From: Streptomyces griseoruber
GTDB taxonomy: Bacteria; Actinomycetota; Actinomycetes; Streptomycetales; Streptomycetaceae
Length of the DNA: 64,000 bases
Reading direction: 5' to 3'
NCBI RefSeq assembly: GCF_001514205.1
Contig: NZ_KQ948777.1
Span: 222,812-286,811 of the forward strand
Both the position numbers and the translations under genes were made by a program. This document shows positions 8,782 to 17,357 of this stretch, piece after piece (position 1 is the stretch's first letter; each line of letters starts with the position of its first letter). The notes under the pieces were generated by a model that was not told the origin of the DNA, did no database searches, and was given only the letters and a program-made list of their open reading frames with translations.

Positions 8782-10380
8782 TCAGCGGGACCGGGTCAGG
8801 TGGGACGGTGAGCCCGCTGTCTGGCTGCCCTCGTCCTCCAGGGTGAGGGCGTCGGTGCCGGTTTTCGTCAGGGTGTAGAGGTTGCCGGGTGTGCAGAGCA
8901 CGCCGGTGGAGGGGTCGGTGGCGGTGCTGGTGGCCGCCTGGAAGACCATGGTCGTTCCGTGGGACTCCTCCAGGCGGAGGGTTTCGGTGCAGCCGATGTC
9001 CCGGCCACTGGCCGCGTCGGTCACGTTGCTGATCTGTCTGCCCGCGATCTGGCCTCGGTCCGCCGCGTGGAACGTGACGGTGACGGACACCTTGGTCGTA
9101 CGGGCGTTGACGATGCCGTCACCGGAGGAGCTGCCGGGGCCGGTGCCCTGCCATGTGCCGACCCAGGACGCGGGCAGGGCGTCCGGCGCCGTGGCCGCGG
9201 AGGGGGAGGCGGAGGGAGAGGCGGACGGGGAGGGAGACGCGTTCTTGTCGTCGTCCGGCCAGGTGATCGCCGCGACGGCCGCCGCGGTCGCCGCGATGCC
9301 CGCGAGGACGGCGGCCGTACGGACGTACGGGGAACGCCGGCCGGGCAGGCGGCCGGAGGCCGTGCCGGGAGGGGCGAAGGGCGGGGGTCCCGCAGCGGGG
9401 ACGGGCGGCAGGGCCGGAGGGCGGAAGTGGGCGAGGGGCGGTCCGAATCCCGCCGGTGCGGGAGGGGAGGAGGAGGCCGGCCGGTCCAGCGCCGACCGCA
9501 GCTCGGCCTCCTTCGCGGTGATCTCCGTCTCCAGGCCCGCCGGCAGTGCCCCCGCCCAGGGGAGCTGGTCACCGCCGAGCTGTTTCAGCAGGTCGTCCGT
9601 CGTGGGGCGGGCCTCCGGGGACTTGTGCAGGCAGGCGGCCGCCAGCGGCAGAAGGGCGGGGGGTACGCCGTCCAGCACGGGCTCCTCGTGCACGATCCGG
9701 TAGAGGAGTTGCGCTGCCGACGGATCCTCGCCGGGGTGCAGGAAGGGGCTCTTCCCGGTGGCCGCGTAGACGAGTACGGCGCCCAGGGCGAAGAGGTCGC
9801 CGGGCCCGGCCGAGATCCCTCCGGTCACCTGCTCCGGCGCCATGTATCCGGGTGAGCCGATGACACCGCCGGTCCGGGTGTGCCGGGTGTCGTCCACGGC
9901 ACGGGCGATGCCGAAGTCGATGAGCAGGGGGTGGCGGCGGGCGAGCAGCACGTTGGAGGGCTTCAGGTCGCGATGGGAGAGGCCCGCCCGGTGCACCGCC
10001 CGCAGTCCCTCGGCGAGTTCCGCCACGAGGGCGCGGACCGCGGGCTCGGGCAGCGGGCCGTGCCGCTCCACCCAGTCGGCGAGGGAGGGAGCGGGGACGT
10101 ACTCCGTGGCCAGCCACTGCGGCCTGTGCCCGGCGGGGCTGTAGTCGACGACCGCGACCGTCCACGCGGAGCGCACCTGCTCACTGCTGGTGATCTCTCG
10201 GGCGAACCGCTCCTCGAACCCCGGATCGGCGCCGAACTCGCTGCGCACGGTCTTCAGCGCGAGCGGCCTGCCGGACGCCGTACGGGAGAGGAAGACCTGC
10301 CCCATGCCCCCGGCGCCGAGCCGTGCCAGCAGGGCATAGCCGCCCATGGCCGGGGGATCCATGGGATCCAGACTCCTCAT
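8782..10380 (-). CDS. Membrane-anchored Ser/Thr protein kinase
   Basis: A 532-residue PknB-type kinase. The kinase domain (about residues 14-270) has the glycine loop LGAGGMGQVFL, the ATP lysine in LALKTV, the catalytic HRDLKPSNVLL, the metal-binding LIDFGIAR and the activation segment GSPGYMAPEQ. A proline-rich juxtamembrane region follows, then one membrane helix near residues 350-372, a Ser/Pro-rich stalk and a 150-residue extracytoplasmic domain (WVGTWQG, VSVTVTFHAADRG) that looks like a beta-rich ligand-binding fold. All catalytic residues are present. It stands alone; its substrates are unknown. Confidence 0.92.
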   Translation of the reverse strand: MRSLDPMDPPAMGGYALLARLGAGGMGQVFLSRTASGRPLALKTVRSEFGADPGFEERFAREITSSEQVRSAWTVAVVDYSPAGHRPQWLATEYVPAPSLADWVERHGPLPEPAVRALVAELAEGLRAVHRAGLSHRDLKPSNVLLARRHPLLIDFGIARAVDDTRHTRTGGVIGSPGYMAPEQVTGGISAGPGDLFALGAVLVYAATGKSPFLHPGEDPSAAQLLYRIVHEEPVLDGVPPALLPLAAACLHKSPEARPTTDDLLKQLGGDQLPWAGALPAGLETEITAKEAELRSALDRPASSSPPAPAGFGPPLAHFRPPALPPVPAAGPPPFAPPGTASGRLPGRRSPYVRTAAVLAGIAATAAAVAAITWPDDDKNASPSPSASPSASPSAATAPDALPASWVGTWQGTGPGSSSGDGIVNARTTKVSVTVTFHAADRGQIAGRQISNVTDAASGRDIGCTETLRLEESHGTTMVFQAATSTATDPSTGVLCTPGNLYTLTKTGTDALTLEDEGSQTAGSPSHLTRSR

Positions 10381-10521
10381 GAACCTCTCCGAGTCCTACC
10401 CGGGCCGCATGAGGGCCGTATGCGCGATCAAGTCATGTCAGTCTACTTCCCGTCGGGTGGGGGCGAGAGGGGAAAAAGGGGGACTCCGGTCTCCCCGACC
10501 CGCCTTGGTGCGCCGGGCCGT

Positions 10522-10546
10522 TCGGGCGGATCGTCGATCCGCCCGA
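10522..10546 (-). terminator. Hairpin terminator downstream of cchA
   Basis: An 11-bp perfect stem (TCGGGCGGATC paired with GATCCGCCCGA) with a 3-base loop lies 34 bp beyond the cchA stop. It separates cchA from the kinase gene upstream region. Confidence 0.6.
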
Positions 10547-10579
10547 CAGCGATGGCCGGTGCCGCGCCGGACGTGGAGG

Positions 10580-11527
10580 TCAGGGGCGGTTGGTCAGGTA
10601 GCCGCCCATGGAGGTGAAGTACTCGGCCGCGGGCAGCTCGCGGCCGTCCTCGGTGCGGACGCGGGTGATCGCCAGGCCGTGGTTGCGGCCGGTGCGGGCG
10701 TCGGCTCCGGCGACGATCACCACACCGTCGCCCTCGCGGTAGAAGATGCGGCCGGGCGTACCGCCGTAGCATCCCTCGGAGACGACGGCGGCCAGGACCT
10801 CCAGCCGCCTGCCCCTGTGGAAGGTGAACGCGCTGGGGTACGGCTCGGACTGGGCGCGGATCAGGCGCTCCAGGTCCTCGGCCGGCCAGCCCCAGTCGAT
10901 GCGGCTGTCCTCGAGGGACCGCTTGTGGAAGAAGCTGGCCCGGGAGCGGTCCTGCCGGGTGAACTCCGTCTGCCCGGAGGCGATGAGGCCGAGCGCGCCG
11001 ATGGTGACCGGCGCGATGAGGTCGACGGTCTTGTGGAAGAGGTCGGTGGCGGTGTCCGCCGGCCCGACCGGCACCGCCTCCTGCCGCACGATGTCGCCGG
11101 CGTCGAGCTCGTCGTTCATCATGTGCGCGGTGACGCCCACCTCGGGCTCGCCGTTGATCAGCGCCCAGATCAGCGGGGAGAAGCCGGCGTACTTCGGCAG
11201 CAGCGAGTCGTGCACGTTCAGTGTGCCGTGCCGCGGCAGATCGAAGATGCGCGGAGGGATCCAGGTACGCCAGTTGTTGGCGACGATGATGTCCGGGTCG
11301 GCCTCCTTCAGGCGCTCGAACAGCTCCTCGTCGTCCGGCCGGTTGCGGATGACGACCGGTACGCCGTTCTCCTCGGCGAGGTCGGCGACCGAGTCGCTCC
11401 AGATCTTCTCGTACGCGTGCTCGCTCTTGGGGTGGGTCACGACGAGGACCACGTCGTGCTCGGAGTCCAGGAGGGCTTGCAGGGTGCGGTGCCCCCAGGT
11501 CTGGTAACCGAACATGACGACCCGCAT
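10580..11527 (-). CDS. cchA: CchA: formyltransferase for coelichelin (N-formylation of hydroxy-ornithine)
   Basis: A 315-residue member of the methionyl-tRNA formyltransferase family. The catalytic triad is intact: N104 and H106 in LNVHDSLLPKY and D142 in DELDAGDIV. In coelichelin biosynthesis CchA transfers a formyl group from formyl-tetrahydrofolate to N5-hydroxy-ornithine, giving the formyl-hydroxy-ornithine building block. A strong GAGGAGG ribosome site precedes ATG 11525-11527. It is divergent from cchB, and two iron boxes lie between them. Confidence 0.93.
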   Translation of the reverse strand: MRVVMFGYQTWGHRTLQALLDSEHDVVLVVTHPKSEHAYEKIWSDSVADLAEENGVPVVIRNRPDDEELFERLKEADPDIIVANNWRTWIPPRIFDLPRHGTLNVHDSLLPKYAGFSPLIWALINGEPEVGVTAHMMNDELDAGDIVRQEAVPVGPADTATDLFHKTVDLIAPVTIGALGLIASGQTEFTRQDRSRASFFHKRSLEDSRIDWGWPAEDLERLIRAQSEPYPSAFTFHRGRRLEVLAAVVSEGCYGGTPGRIFYREGDGVVIVAGADARTGRNHGLAITRVRTEDGRELPAAEYFTSMGGYLTNRP

Positions 11528-11566
11528 GGGGTTCCTCCTCAGGCCAGGAATGGGTGCCCGGTCAGT

Positions 11567-11585
11567 AAAGCAAGGCTTACCTAAG
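11567..11585 (-). promoter_or_regulatory. Iron box (DmdR/IdeR operator) of cchA
   Basis: On the minus strand this 19-mer reads CTTAGGTAAGCCTTGCTTT, close to the actinobacterial consensus TTAGGTTAGGCTCACCTAA. It lies 40 bp before the cchA start. It should repress cchA when Fe(II) is plentiful. Confidence 0.8.
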
Positions 11586-11671
11586 TGGTCAACGGGGCCT
11601 CGGGGAAGGCGTGCTGACGGGCGGTCAGTCTCCGGGCTGTCCGGTTTGTTCTATGGACAGGCTGCAAGGAA

Positions 11672-11690
11672 TGAGCTTAGCCTTACCTAA
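11672..11690 (+). promoter_or_regulatory. Iron box (DmdR/IdeR operator) of cchB
   Basis: The 19-mer TGAGCTTAGCCTTACCTAA matches the iron-box consensus well in its right half and lies 104 bp before the cchB start. It probably controls the operon cchB-D. Confidence 0.8.
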
Positions 11691-11793
11691 GTTCGGGCCG
11701 CGGCTCTTCGGCGTGCCCGGCTTCTCGTACTTCCCGATGCTCGACCAACGGCCGCCTTCCCCGCAGGGCGGCCGCCCGCACGATGGGAGTGAC

Positions 11794-13146
11794 ATGGCAC
11801 AGGCTCGTCCTGGCGACGCCCCTTTGATCCACGACCTCATAGGCATCGGCTTCGGGCCGTCCAACGTGGCCATGGCGATCGCGCTCAGCGAGCACAACGC
11901 AGGCGTCGCCCCCGAGGAAGCGGTCACCGCCCACTTCTTCGAGCAGCAGCCGCGCTTCGGATGGCACCGAGGCATGCTCATCGACGACGCGACCATGCAG
12001 GTGTCCTTCCTCAAGGACCTGGTGACGCTCCGGAACCCGGCCAGCGAGTACAGCTTCCTGTGCTACCTCCAGAGCCAGGGGCGGTTGATCGACTTCATCA
12101 ACCACAAGAACCTCTTCCCGCTGCGGGTGGAGTTCCACGACTACTTCGAGTGGGCCGCCCGCAAGGTCGACGACATGGTCTCCTACGGCCACGAGGTCGT
12201 CGGCGTCATGCCCGTCGTCCGCGACGGTGTGGTGGAGCACCTGGACGTCACGGTCCGGTCGGGGGAGGGGCTCGCGGTCCACCGCGCCCGCAACCTCGTC
12301 ATCGGCACCGGTCTGCGTCCCCTCATGCCGGAGGGGGTGGAGCGCTCCGAGCGCGTCTGGCACAACTCCGAACTCCTCGCGAAGGTCGACGGGCTGGACG
12401 GCGGCTCGCCGTCGCGCTTCGTCGTCGTGGGCGCCGGACAGAGCGCCGCCGAGAACGTCGCCTACCTCCACCGGCGCTTCCCCGAGGCCGAGGTCTGCGC
12501 CGTCTTCTCCCGCTACGGCTACAGCCCCGCCGACGACAGCAGCTTCGCCAACCGGATCTTCGACCCGGCGGCCGTCGACGAGTTCTTCACCGCGCCGGAG
12601 GACGTCAAGCGCCGGCTGATGGACTACCACGGGAACACCAACTACTCCGTGGTGGACATCGACCTGATCGACGACCTCTACCGGCAGATGTACCAGGAGA
12701 AGGTGCTCGGCAGCGAGCGTCTGCGCTTCCTCAACGTCTCCCGGCTCACCGACGTCAAGGACGCGCAGGGCAAGGTGCGGGCCACGGTCACCTCCCTCGT
12801 CACCGGGGAGGAGACCCTCCTGGACGCGGACGTCGTGGTCTTCGCCACCGGCTACAGTCCCGCCGACCCCGTCGCCCTGCTCGGCGAGGTCGCGGACCGC
12901 TGTCTGCGCGACGACGAGGGCCGGGTCCGCGTCGAGCGGGACTACCGCATCGCCACCGACCCCGACCTGCGCTGCGGCATCTACCTCCAGGGCGGCACCG
13001 AGCACACGCACGGCATCACCTCGGCGCTGCTGTCCAACACCGCCATCCGGGTGGGCGAGATCCTCGACTCGCTCGTCGGCCGGGGCCCGGTCCCCTCGGG
13101 CGGGGCGCGGACGGTCGCCGACGGCACCAGCAGCACCGCGCGCTAG
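11794..13146 (+). CDS. cchB: CchB: L-ornithine N5-monooxygenase
   Basis: A 450-residue flavin- and NADPH-dependent N-hydroxylating monooxygenase. Visible motifs are the FAD-binding GIGFGP (residues 17-22), the NADPH-binding VVGAGQSAAEN (about 211-222) and the C-terminal FATGYSP (about 350). It hydroxylates the side-chain nitrogen of ornithine, the first step toward both hydroxamate precursors of coelichelin. The start ATG 11794 follows GGGAG; the reading frame continues upstream through the iron box, which cannot be coding. First gene of the rightward transcript cchB-C-D. Confidence 0.95.
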   Translation: MAQARPGDAPLIHDLIGIGFGPSNVAMAIALSEHNAGVAPEEAVTAHFFEQQPRFGWHRGMLIDDATMQVSFLKDLVTLRNPASEYSFLCYLQSQGRLIDFINHKNLFPLRVEFHDYFEWAARKVDDMVSYGHEVVGVMPVVRDGVVEHLDVTVRSGEGLAVHRARNLVIGTGLRPLMPEGVERSERVWHNSELLAKVDGLDGGSPSRFVVVGAGQSAAENVAYLHRRFPEAEVCAVFSRYGYSPADDSSFANRIFDPAAVDEFFTAPEDVKRRLMDYHGNTNYSVVDIDLIDDLYRQMYQEKVLGSERLRFLNVSRLTDVKDAQGKVRATVTSLVTGEETLLDADVVVFATGYSPADPVALLGEVADRCLRDDEGRVRVERDYRIATDPDLRCGIYLQGGTEHTHGITSALLSNTAIRVGEILDSLVGRGPVPSGGARTVADGTSSTAR

Positions 13147-13182
13147 GCCGATCCGCCGATCAGAGGGACAACGTACGTCGAC

Positions 13183-14241
13183 ATGGGCACGACAGCAGTG
13201 GAGCGACCCACCTCCCAGGCCCCAACACGGTTACGCCGTAAGCGAGTTGTGGGTCTCGGCATGCTGGTGGCGATTCTCGTCGCCGCGGGGATGGTGTCGT
13301 TGGCGGTGGGAGCGCGCGAGTTGAGTCCCGGTGAGGTGTGGCACGGGCTGTTCGCGGCGCCCGACTCCGACCGGCGGCTCACCGAGATCAGGCTCATCGT
13401 GCAGACCGTACGGGTGCCCCGGACGGTGCTCGCGATCGTCGCGGGCATCGCCCTGGGCGTCGGCGGTGCCCTGTTCCAGGGCTACACCCGCAACCCGATC
13501 GCCGACACGGGCCTGCTCGGGGTGAACTCCGGCGCGTCCTTCGCCGTCGTGTCGGCGATCGCCGTGTTCGGGTTCTCCCGCCCCTTCCAGTACGTCTGGT
13601 TCGCCTTCCTGGGCGCGGCGGTGGCCGGTGTCGTCGTGTTCGGCCTGGCCAGCATCGGCCGGGGCGCCGGCAACCCCCTGACCCTCGCCCTCGCCGGGCA
13701 GGGCGTCACGGTGTTCCTCGCGGCGATGACCACGGCGGTCGCGCTGTCGGACCAGAAGTCGCTGAACGCCCTGCGGTTCTGGAACGCGGGCTCCGTGGCC
13801 GGGATCGGCTTCGACGTCATCTGGCCGGTGACCGCGTTCATCGCGGTCGGCCTCGTACTGGCGCTCACCACGCTGCCCACCGTCAACCTGCTGAACCTCG
13901 GCGAGGACGTGGCGCGCGGGCTGGGCGTGAACATCGCGCTGAGCCGGACGGTCGGCATCGCCGCCGTCACCCTGCTGGCGGGCGCGGCGACGGCGGCCTG
14001 CGGTCCCATCGCCTTCCTCGGGCTCATGGTGGCCCATGTGGCCCGGTACCTCACCGGTCCCGACTACCGCTGGCTGGTGCCGTACGCCGGACTGCTCGGC
14101 GCCGTCGTCCTGCTGGTCTGCGACATCGTGGGGCGGCTGGTGGTGCGTCCGGGGGAGCTGGACGCGGGTGTCCTCGTCGCCCTGCTCGGCGCGCCGTTCT
14201 TCGCGGGGCTGGTGTGGCTCGGAAAGTTCAAGAACGCATGA
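13183..14241 (+). CDS. cchC: CchC: ferri-siderophore ABC permease (FecCD family)
   Basis: A 352-residue permease with about nine to ten hydrophobic helices. It shows the FecCD hallmarks GGALFQGYTRNPIADTGLLG and the cytoplasmic coupling region containing GPIAFLGLMVAHVAR. With CchD it forms the membrane channel for ferri-coelichelin import. Codon 17 (13231-13233) is TTA, the rare leucine codon read by the bldA tRNA. The stop overlaps the cchD start (ATGA), so the two are translationally coupled. Confidence 0.93.
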   Translation: MGTTAVERPTSQAPTRLRRKRVVGLGMLVAILVAAGMVSLAVGARELSPGEVWHGLFAAPDSDRRLTEIRLIVQTVRVPRTVLAIVAGIALGVGGALFQGYTRNPIADTGLLGVNSGASFAVVSAIAVFGFSRPFQYVWFAFLGAAVAGVVVFGLASIGRGAGNPLTLALAGQGVTVFLAAMTTAVALSDQKSLNALRFWNAGSVAGIGFDVIWPVTAFIAVGLVLALTTLPTVNLLNLGEDVARGLGVNIALSRTVGIAAVTLLAGAATAACGPIAFLGLMVAHVARYLTGPDYRWLVPYAGLLGAVVLLVCDIVGRLVVRPGELDAGVLVALLGAPFFAGLVWLGKFKNA

Positions 14242-15299
14242 ACGGGACGGACGTGAAGCCATCGGTGGCACCGGGCCTCAGGCTCGGCGGGGTGTCGTTC
14301 GTCTGGCGGCCCTGGCTGGTTCTGGTCACGCTGCTGCTGGCGGCGGTCACCTTCCTGGTGTTCTGCCTGTCCATCGGCGTCGGGGACTTTCCCATCGGCC
14401 TGCCCCGGGTCCTCGCCACGATCCTCGGCCGGGGCGAGCAGGTCGACGAGTTCGTGATCATGGATCTGCGGATGCCGCGCGCCCTGGCCGGGGTCGTCGT
14501 GGGGATCGCGCTCGGGGTGTCCGGGGCGATCACGCAGTCCGTCGCGCGCAATCCGCTGGCCAGCCCGGACATCCTCGGGATCACCGGGGGCGCGGGTGCG
14601 ACCGCGGTGTTCCTGGTGACGGCGTCGGGCGGGACCGCCGCGGCGATCGTCGACTCCGTGGGAGTGTCCGCGGCCGCGCTCGTGGGCGGTCTCGGCACCG
14701 GGCTCCTGGTGTACTTCCTGGCGTGGCGGCGCGGGATCGACGGCTTCCGGCTGATCCTCATCGGCATCTCGGTGAGCGCGGTGACGGAGGCGATCACGAC
14801 CTGGCTGCTGGCCACGGCCGACATCAGGGACGTGGCCCGGTCCCAGGCCTGGCTGGTCGGCTCGCTGGACAACCGCTCCTGGAGCGAGGTGCAGGTGGCG
14901 CTCTGGGGCACGCTCGTCCTCCTGGCCGTGGTGGCGTGCGTGTCGTTCCAGTTCAAGCCGATGCACCTCGGCGACGACGTCGCGGCGGGCCTGGGCGTCC
15001 GCCACTCGGCGGTGCGGGCGGCCCTCCTGCTGTGCGCGGTCCTGCTGGCCGGCGTGGCGGTGAGCGCGGCGGGCCCGGTCCCGTTCGTCGCCCTGGTGGC
15101 CCCGCAGGCGGCGATGCGGCTGACCCGGTCCCCCACGCCACCGATACCGGCCTCCGGTGTGGTGGGCGCCCTGCTGCTGACCGGCTCGGACCTGCTCGCG
15201 CGTACGGCCCTCCCCGTCGGTCTCCCGGTCGGTGTGGTCACCGCCGCGATCGGCGGCCCCTTCCTCGTCCATCTGCTGGTACGCGCGAACCGCAGATAG
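14238..15299 (+). CDS. cchD: CchD: ferri-siderophore ABC permease (FecCD family)
   Basis: A 353-residue FecCD permease, the partner of CchC. It contains GVSGAITQSVARNPLASPDILG and the coupling region AGPVPFVALVAPQAA. Its ATG at 14238 overlaps the cchC stop by four bases. Heterodimeric permeases of this kind are usual for hydroxamate siderophores in actinobacteria. Confidence 0.93.
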   Translation: MNGTDVKPSVAPGLRLGGVSFVWRPWLVLVTLLLAAVTFLVFCLSIGVGDFPIGLPRVLATILGRGEQVDEFVIMDLRMPRALAGVVVGIALGVSGAITQSVARNPLASPDILGITGGAGATAVFLVTASGGTAAAIVDSVGVSAAALVGGLGTGLLVYFLAWRRGIDGFRLILIGISVSAVTEAITTWLLATADIRDVARSQAWLVGSLDNRSWSEVQVALWGTLVLLAVVACVSFQFKPMHLGDDVAAGLGVRHSAVRAALLLCAVLLAGVAVSAAGPVPFVALVAPQAAMRLTRSPTPPIPASGVVGALLLTGSDLLARTALPVGLPVGVVTAAIGGPFLVHLLVRANRR

Positions 15300-15310
15300 C
15301 TGACACTACG

Positions 15311-15329
15311 TTAGGTAAGCCTGAACAAG
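15311..15329 (+). promoter_or_regulatory. Iron box before cchE
   Basis: TTAGGTAAGCCTGAACAAG has a full left half-site and a weak right half-site. It ends 8 bp before the cchE start codon, suggesting a separate iron-controlled, perhaps leaderless, promoter for cchE. Confidence 0.6.
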
Positions 15330-15337
15330 GGGGCCTT

Positions 15338-16177
15338 GTGGTCGCTCAGTCCATCACCGGCGTCGAGACCGGGACCGATACGGCCGCGAGGCTGGCCGCG
15401 AGGGGGGTCACGGTCGGGTACGGCGCCCGGACCGTGATCGAGGATCTCGACGTGGCGATACCGCCCGGCGTGATCACCACGATCATCGGCCCCAACGGCT
15501 GCGGGAAGTCGACCCTGTTGCGGACCCTGGCGCGGCTGCTCAAGCCGGCCGGCGGGACGGTCGTGCTGGACGGCGAGGACATCGCCGGGCTCAGGACCAG
15601 GGACGTGGCGAAGAAGCTCGGGCTGCTGCCGCAGGCGCCGGTCGCGCCGGAGGGGCTGACGGTGTCCGACCTGGTCGCCCGGGGCCGCCATCCGCACCAG
15701 AGCTGGCTGCGGCAGTGGTCCTCGGACGACGCCGCCGTGGTGGAGCGCGCGCTCGCCATGACCGGAGTGTCCGACCTGGCCGGCCGGGCGGTCGACACCC
15801 TGTCCGGCGGGCAGCGGCAGCGGGTCTGGATCTCGATGACCCTGGCCCAGGGCACCGACCTGCTGCTGCTCGACGAGCCGACCACCTATCTGGACCTGGC
15901 GCACGCGATCGACGTGCTCGACCTGGTGAGCGACCTCCAGGGCTCGGGCTGCACCGTGGTCATGGTGCTGCACGACCTCAACCTGGCCGTCCGCTACAGC
16001 GACCACCTCGTCGTGATGCGGTCCGGGTCGATCCTGGCGCAGGGGCACCCGAGTGACGTCATCACGGCCGAGTTGCTCCACGCGGCGTTCGGACTGCGCG
16101 CCAGGGTGATCGACGACCCGGTGGGAGACCGGCCGCTCATCGTTCCGATCGGGCGTACGCACGTCCAACTGGACTAG
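15338..16177 (+). CDS. cchE: CchE: ferri-siderophore ABC transporter ATP-binding protein
   Basis: A 279-residue ATPase with Walker A GPNGCGKST, signature LSGGQRQRVWISM, Walker B LLLLDEPTTYLD and H-loop VLHDLN, all intact. This is the FepC/FhuC type that powers ferri-siderophore import through CchC-CchD. GTG 15338 was taken as start because the nearest upstream sequence is the iron box and cchD ends at 15299. Confidence 0.93.
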   Translation: MVAQSITGVETGTDTAARLAARGVTVGYGARTVIEDLDVAIPPGVITTIIGPNGCGKSTLLRTLARLLKPAGGTVVLDGEDIAGLRTRDVAKKLGLLPQAPVAPEGLTVSDLVARGRHPHQSWLRQWSSDDAAVVERALAMTGVSDLAGRAVDTLSGGQRQRVWISMTLAQGTDLLLLDEPTTYLDLAHAIDVLDLVSDLQGSGCTVVMVLHDLNLAVRYSDHLVVMRSGSILAQGHPSDVITAELLHAAFGLRARVIDDPVGDRPLIVPIGRTHVQLD

Positions 16178-16198
16178 ATGCCAACAAAGTTGGGTAAG

Positions 16199-16217
16199 TT
16201 AGGCTAGGCTAACCTTA
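16199..16217 (+). promoter_or_regulatory. Iron box before cchF
   Basis: TTAGGCTAGGCTAACCTTA is a near-consensus 19-bp iron box 73 bp before cchF. A second, overlapping partial match starts a few bases upstream (GGGTAAGTTAGGCT), so two repressor dimers may bind. It should control cchF and the downstream cchG-H-I. Confidence 0.85.
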
Positions 16218-16289
16218 CTTCGGTGCGGTACGGTTTGCCTGCCCTTACCCGGGCGCACTGGTCAGCGCGAACAGCAAGGGGATTGACGG

Positions 16290-17357
16290 ATGCTCCTCCA
16301 CAGAACGACGCGTAGAAGGCCGTGGCGGCGGCTCGCGGCGACCCTGTCCGCCGCGGCCCTCGGTGTCGGCCTCCTCGCGGGGTGCGGTTCCGGCTCGGAC
16401 ACGGACGCGGCCGACAAGGCGGGCGACGCCACCTCGACCACCGCGGCCGGCGCCTTCCCGGTCACCGTGGAGCACGCGTTCGGCAGCACGACGGTCAAGA
16501 AGGCCCCCGAGCGGGTCGTCACCGTCGGCTACACCGACGACCAGACCGTCCTGGCGTTCGGCATCAAGCCCGTCGGCATGGTCGACCAGTACCCGAACCC
16601 GACGGGCCGGAGCCCCGACATCAACACCCAGTGGCCGTGGGTGAAGGACAAGTGGGGCGACACCAGGCCCGAGGTCATCATGAAGAACGGTGACTCCGGC
16701 CCCAACTACGAGAAGATCGCCGCCCTGCGCCCGGATCTGATCATCGCGGTCTACTCCGAGGTCGACCGGGCCGCCTACGACAAGCTCTCCAGGATCGCTC
16801 CCACGGTGGGCCGTACCAAGACCGAGAAGGAGCCGTTCAGCGCGCCCTGGCAGGACAACGCGCTCCAGATCGCCAAGGCCCTCGGCAAGGCCGAGGAGGG
16901 CCAGAAGATGGTCGACGACATCGAGGGCAAGCTCGACGCGGCGAAGAAGGCGCACCCCGAGTTCGCCGGCCGGAAGGCCGTGGTGCTGTCCTGGTACGAG
17001 AACTCCGTGGCGCCGTTCACCTCCACCGACGTCCGCGGCCGGCTCGTGTCCGGCATCGGCTTCGGCTACCAGACCGAGATCGACAAGATCGCGGACGGCA
17101 GCTTCTACACCAAGCTCTCCCCCGAGCGCGTCGACCTGGTCGACGTCGACCACATCTTCGTCATCAACGACAAGGCCGACACGGAAGCCCTGAAGAAGTT
17201 CAAGCTCTTCGCCAACCTCGACGCCGTGAAGAAGGGCAACGTGTCCTACCTGCTGGACAGCGAGGGCCCGGCGGTCGGCGCGGCCATCTCCCAGGGCACC
17301 CTGCTGTCGATGCCGTACGCGATCGACGAACTCGTCGAGTCGGCGGCCGGCCAGTAG
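16290..17357 (+). CDS. cchF: CchF: ferri-coelichelin-binding lipoprotein
   Basis: A 355-residue class III periplasmic-type binding protein. A signal peptide with a basic start (RRRPWRR) ends in the lipobox LLAGC with the lipidated Cys at residue 32. The mature domain carries the usual FepB/FhuD-type segments (ERVVTVGYTDDQTVLAFG, KIAALRPDLIIAVYSEV). It catches ferri-siderophore outside the membrane and delivers it to CchC-CchD. The gene abuts cchG with no gap. Confidence 0.93.
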   Translation: MLLHRTTRRRPWRRLAATLSAAALGVGLLAGCGSGSDTDAADKAGDATSTTAAGAFPVTVEHAFGSTTVKKAPERVVTVGYTDDQTVLAFGIKPVGMVDQYPNPTGRSPDINTQWPWVKDKWGDTRPEVIMKNGDSGPNYEKIAALRPDLIIAVYSEVDRAAYDKLSRIAPTVGRTKTEKEPFSAPWQDNALQIAKALGKAEEGQKMVDDIEGKLDAAKKAHPEFAGRKAVVLSWYENSVAPFTSTDVRGRLVSGIGFGYQTEIDKIADGSFYTKLSPERVDLVDVDHIFVINDKADTEALKKFKLFANLDAVKKGNVSYLLDSEGPAVGAAISQGTLLSMPYAIDELVESAAGQ

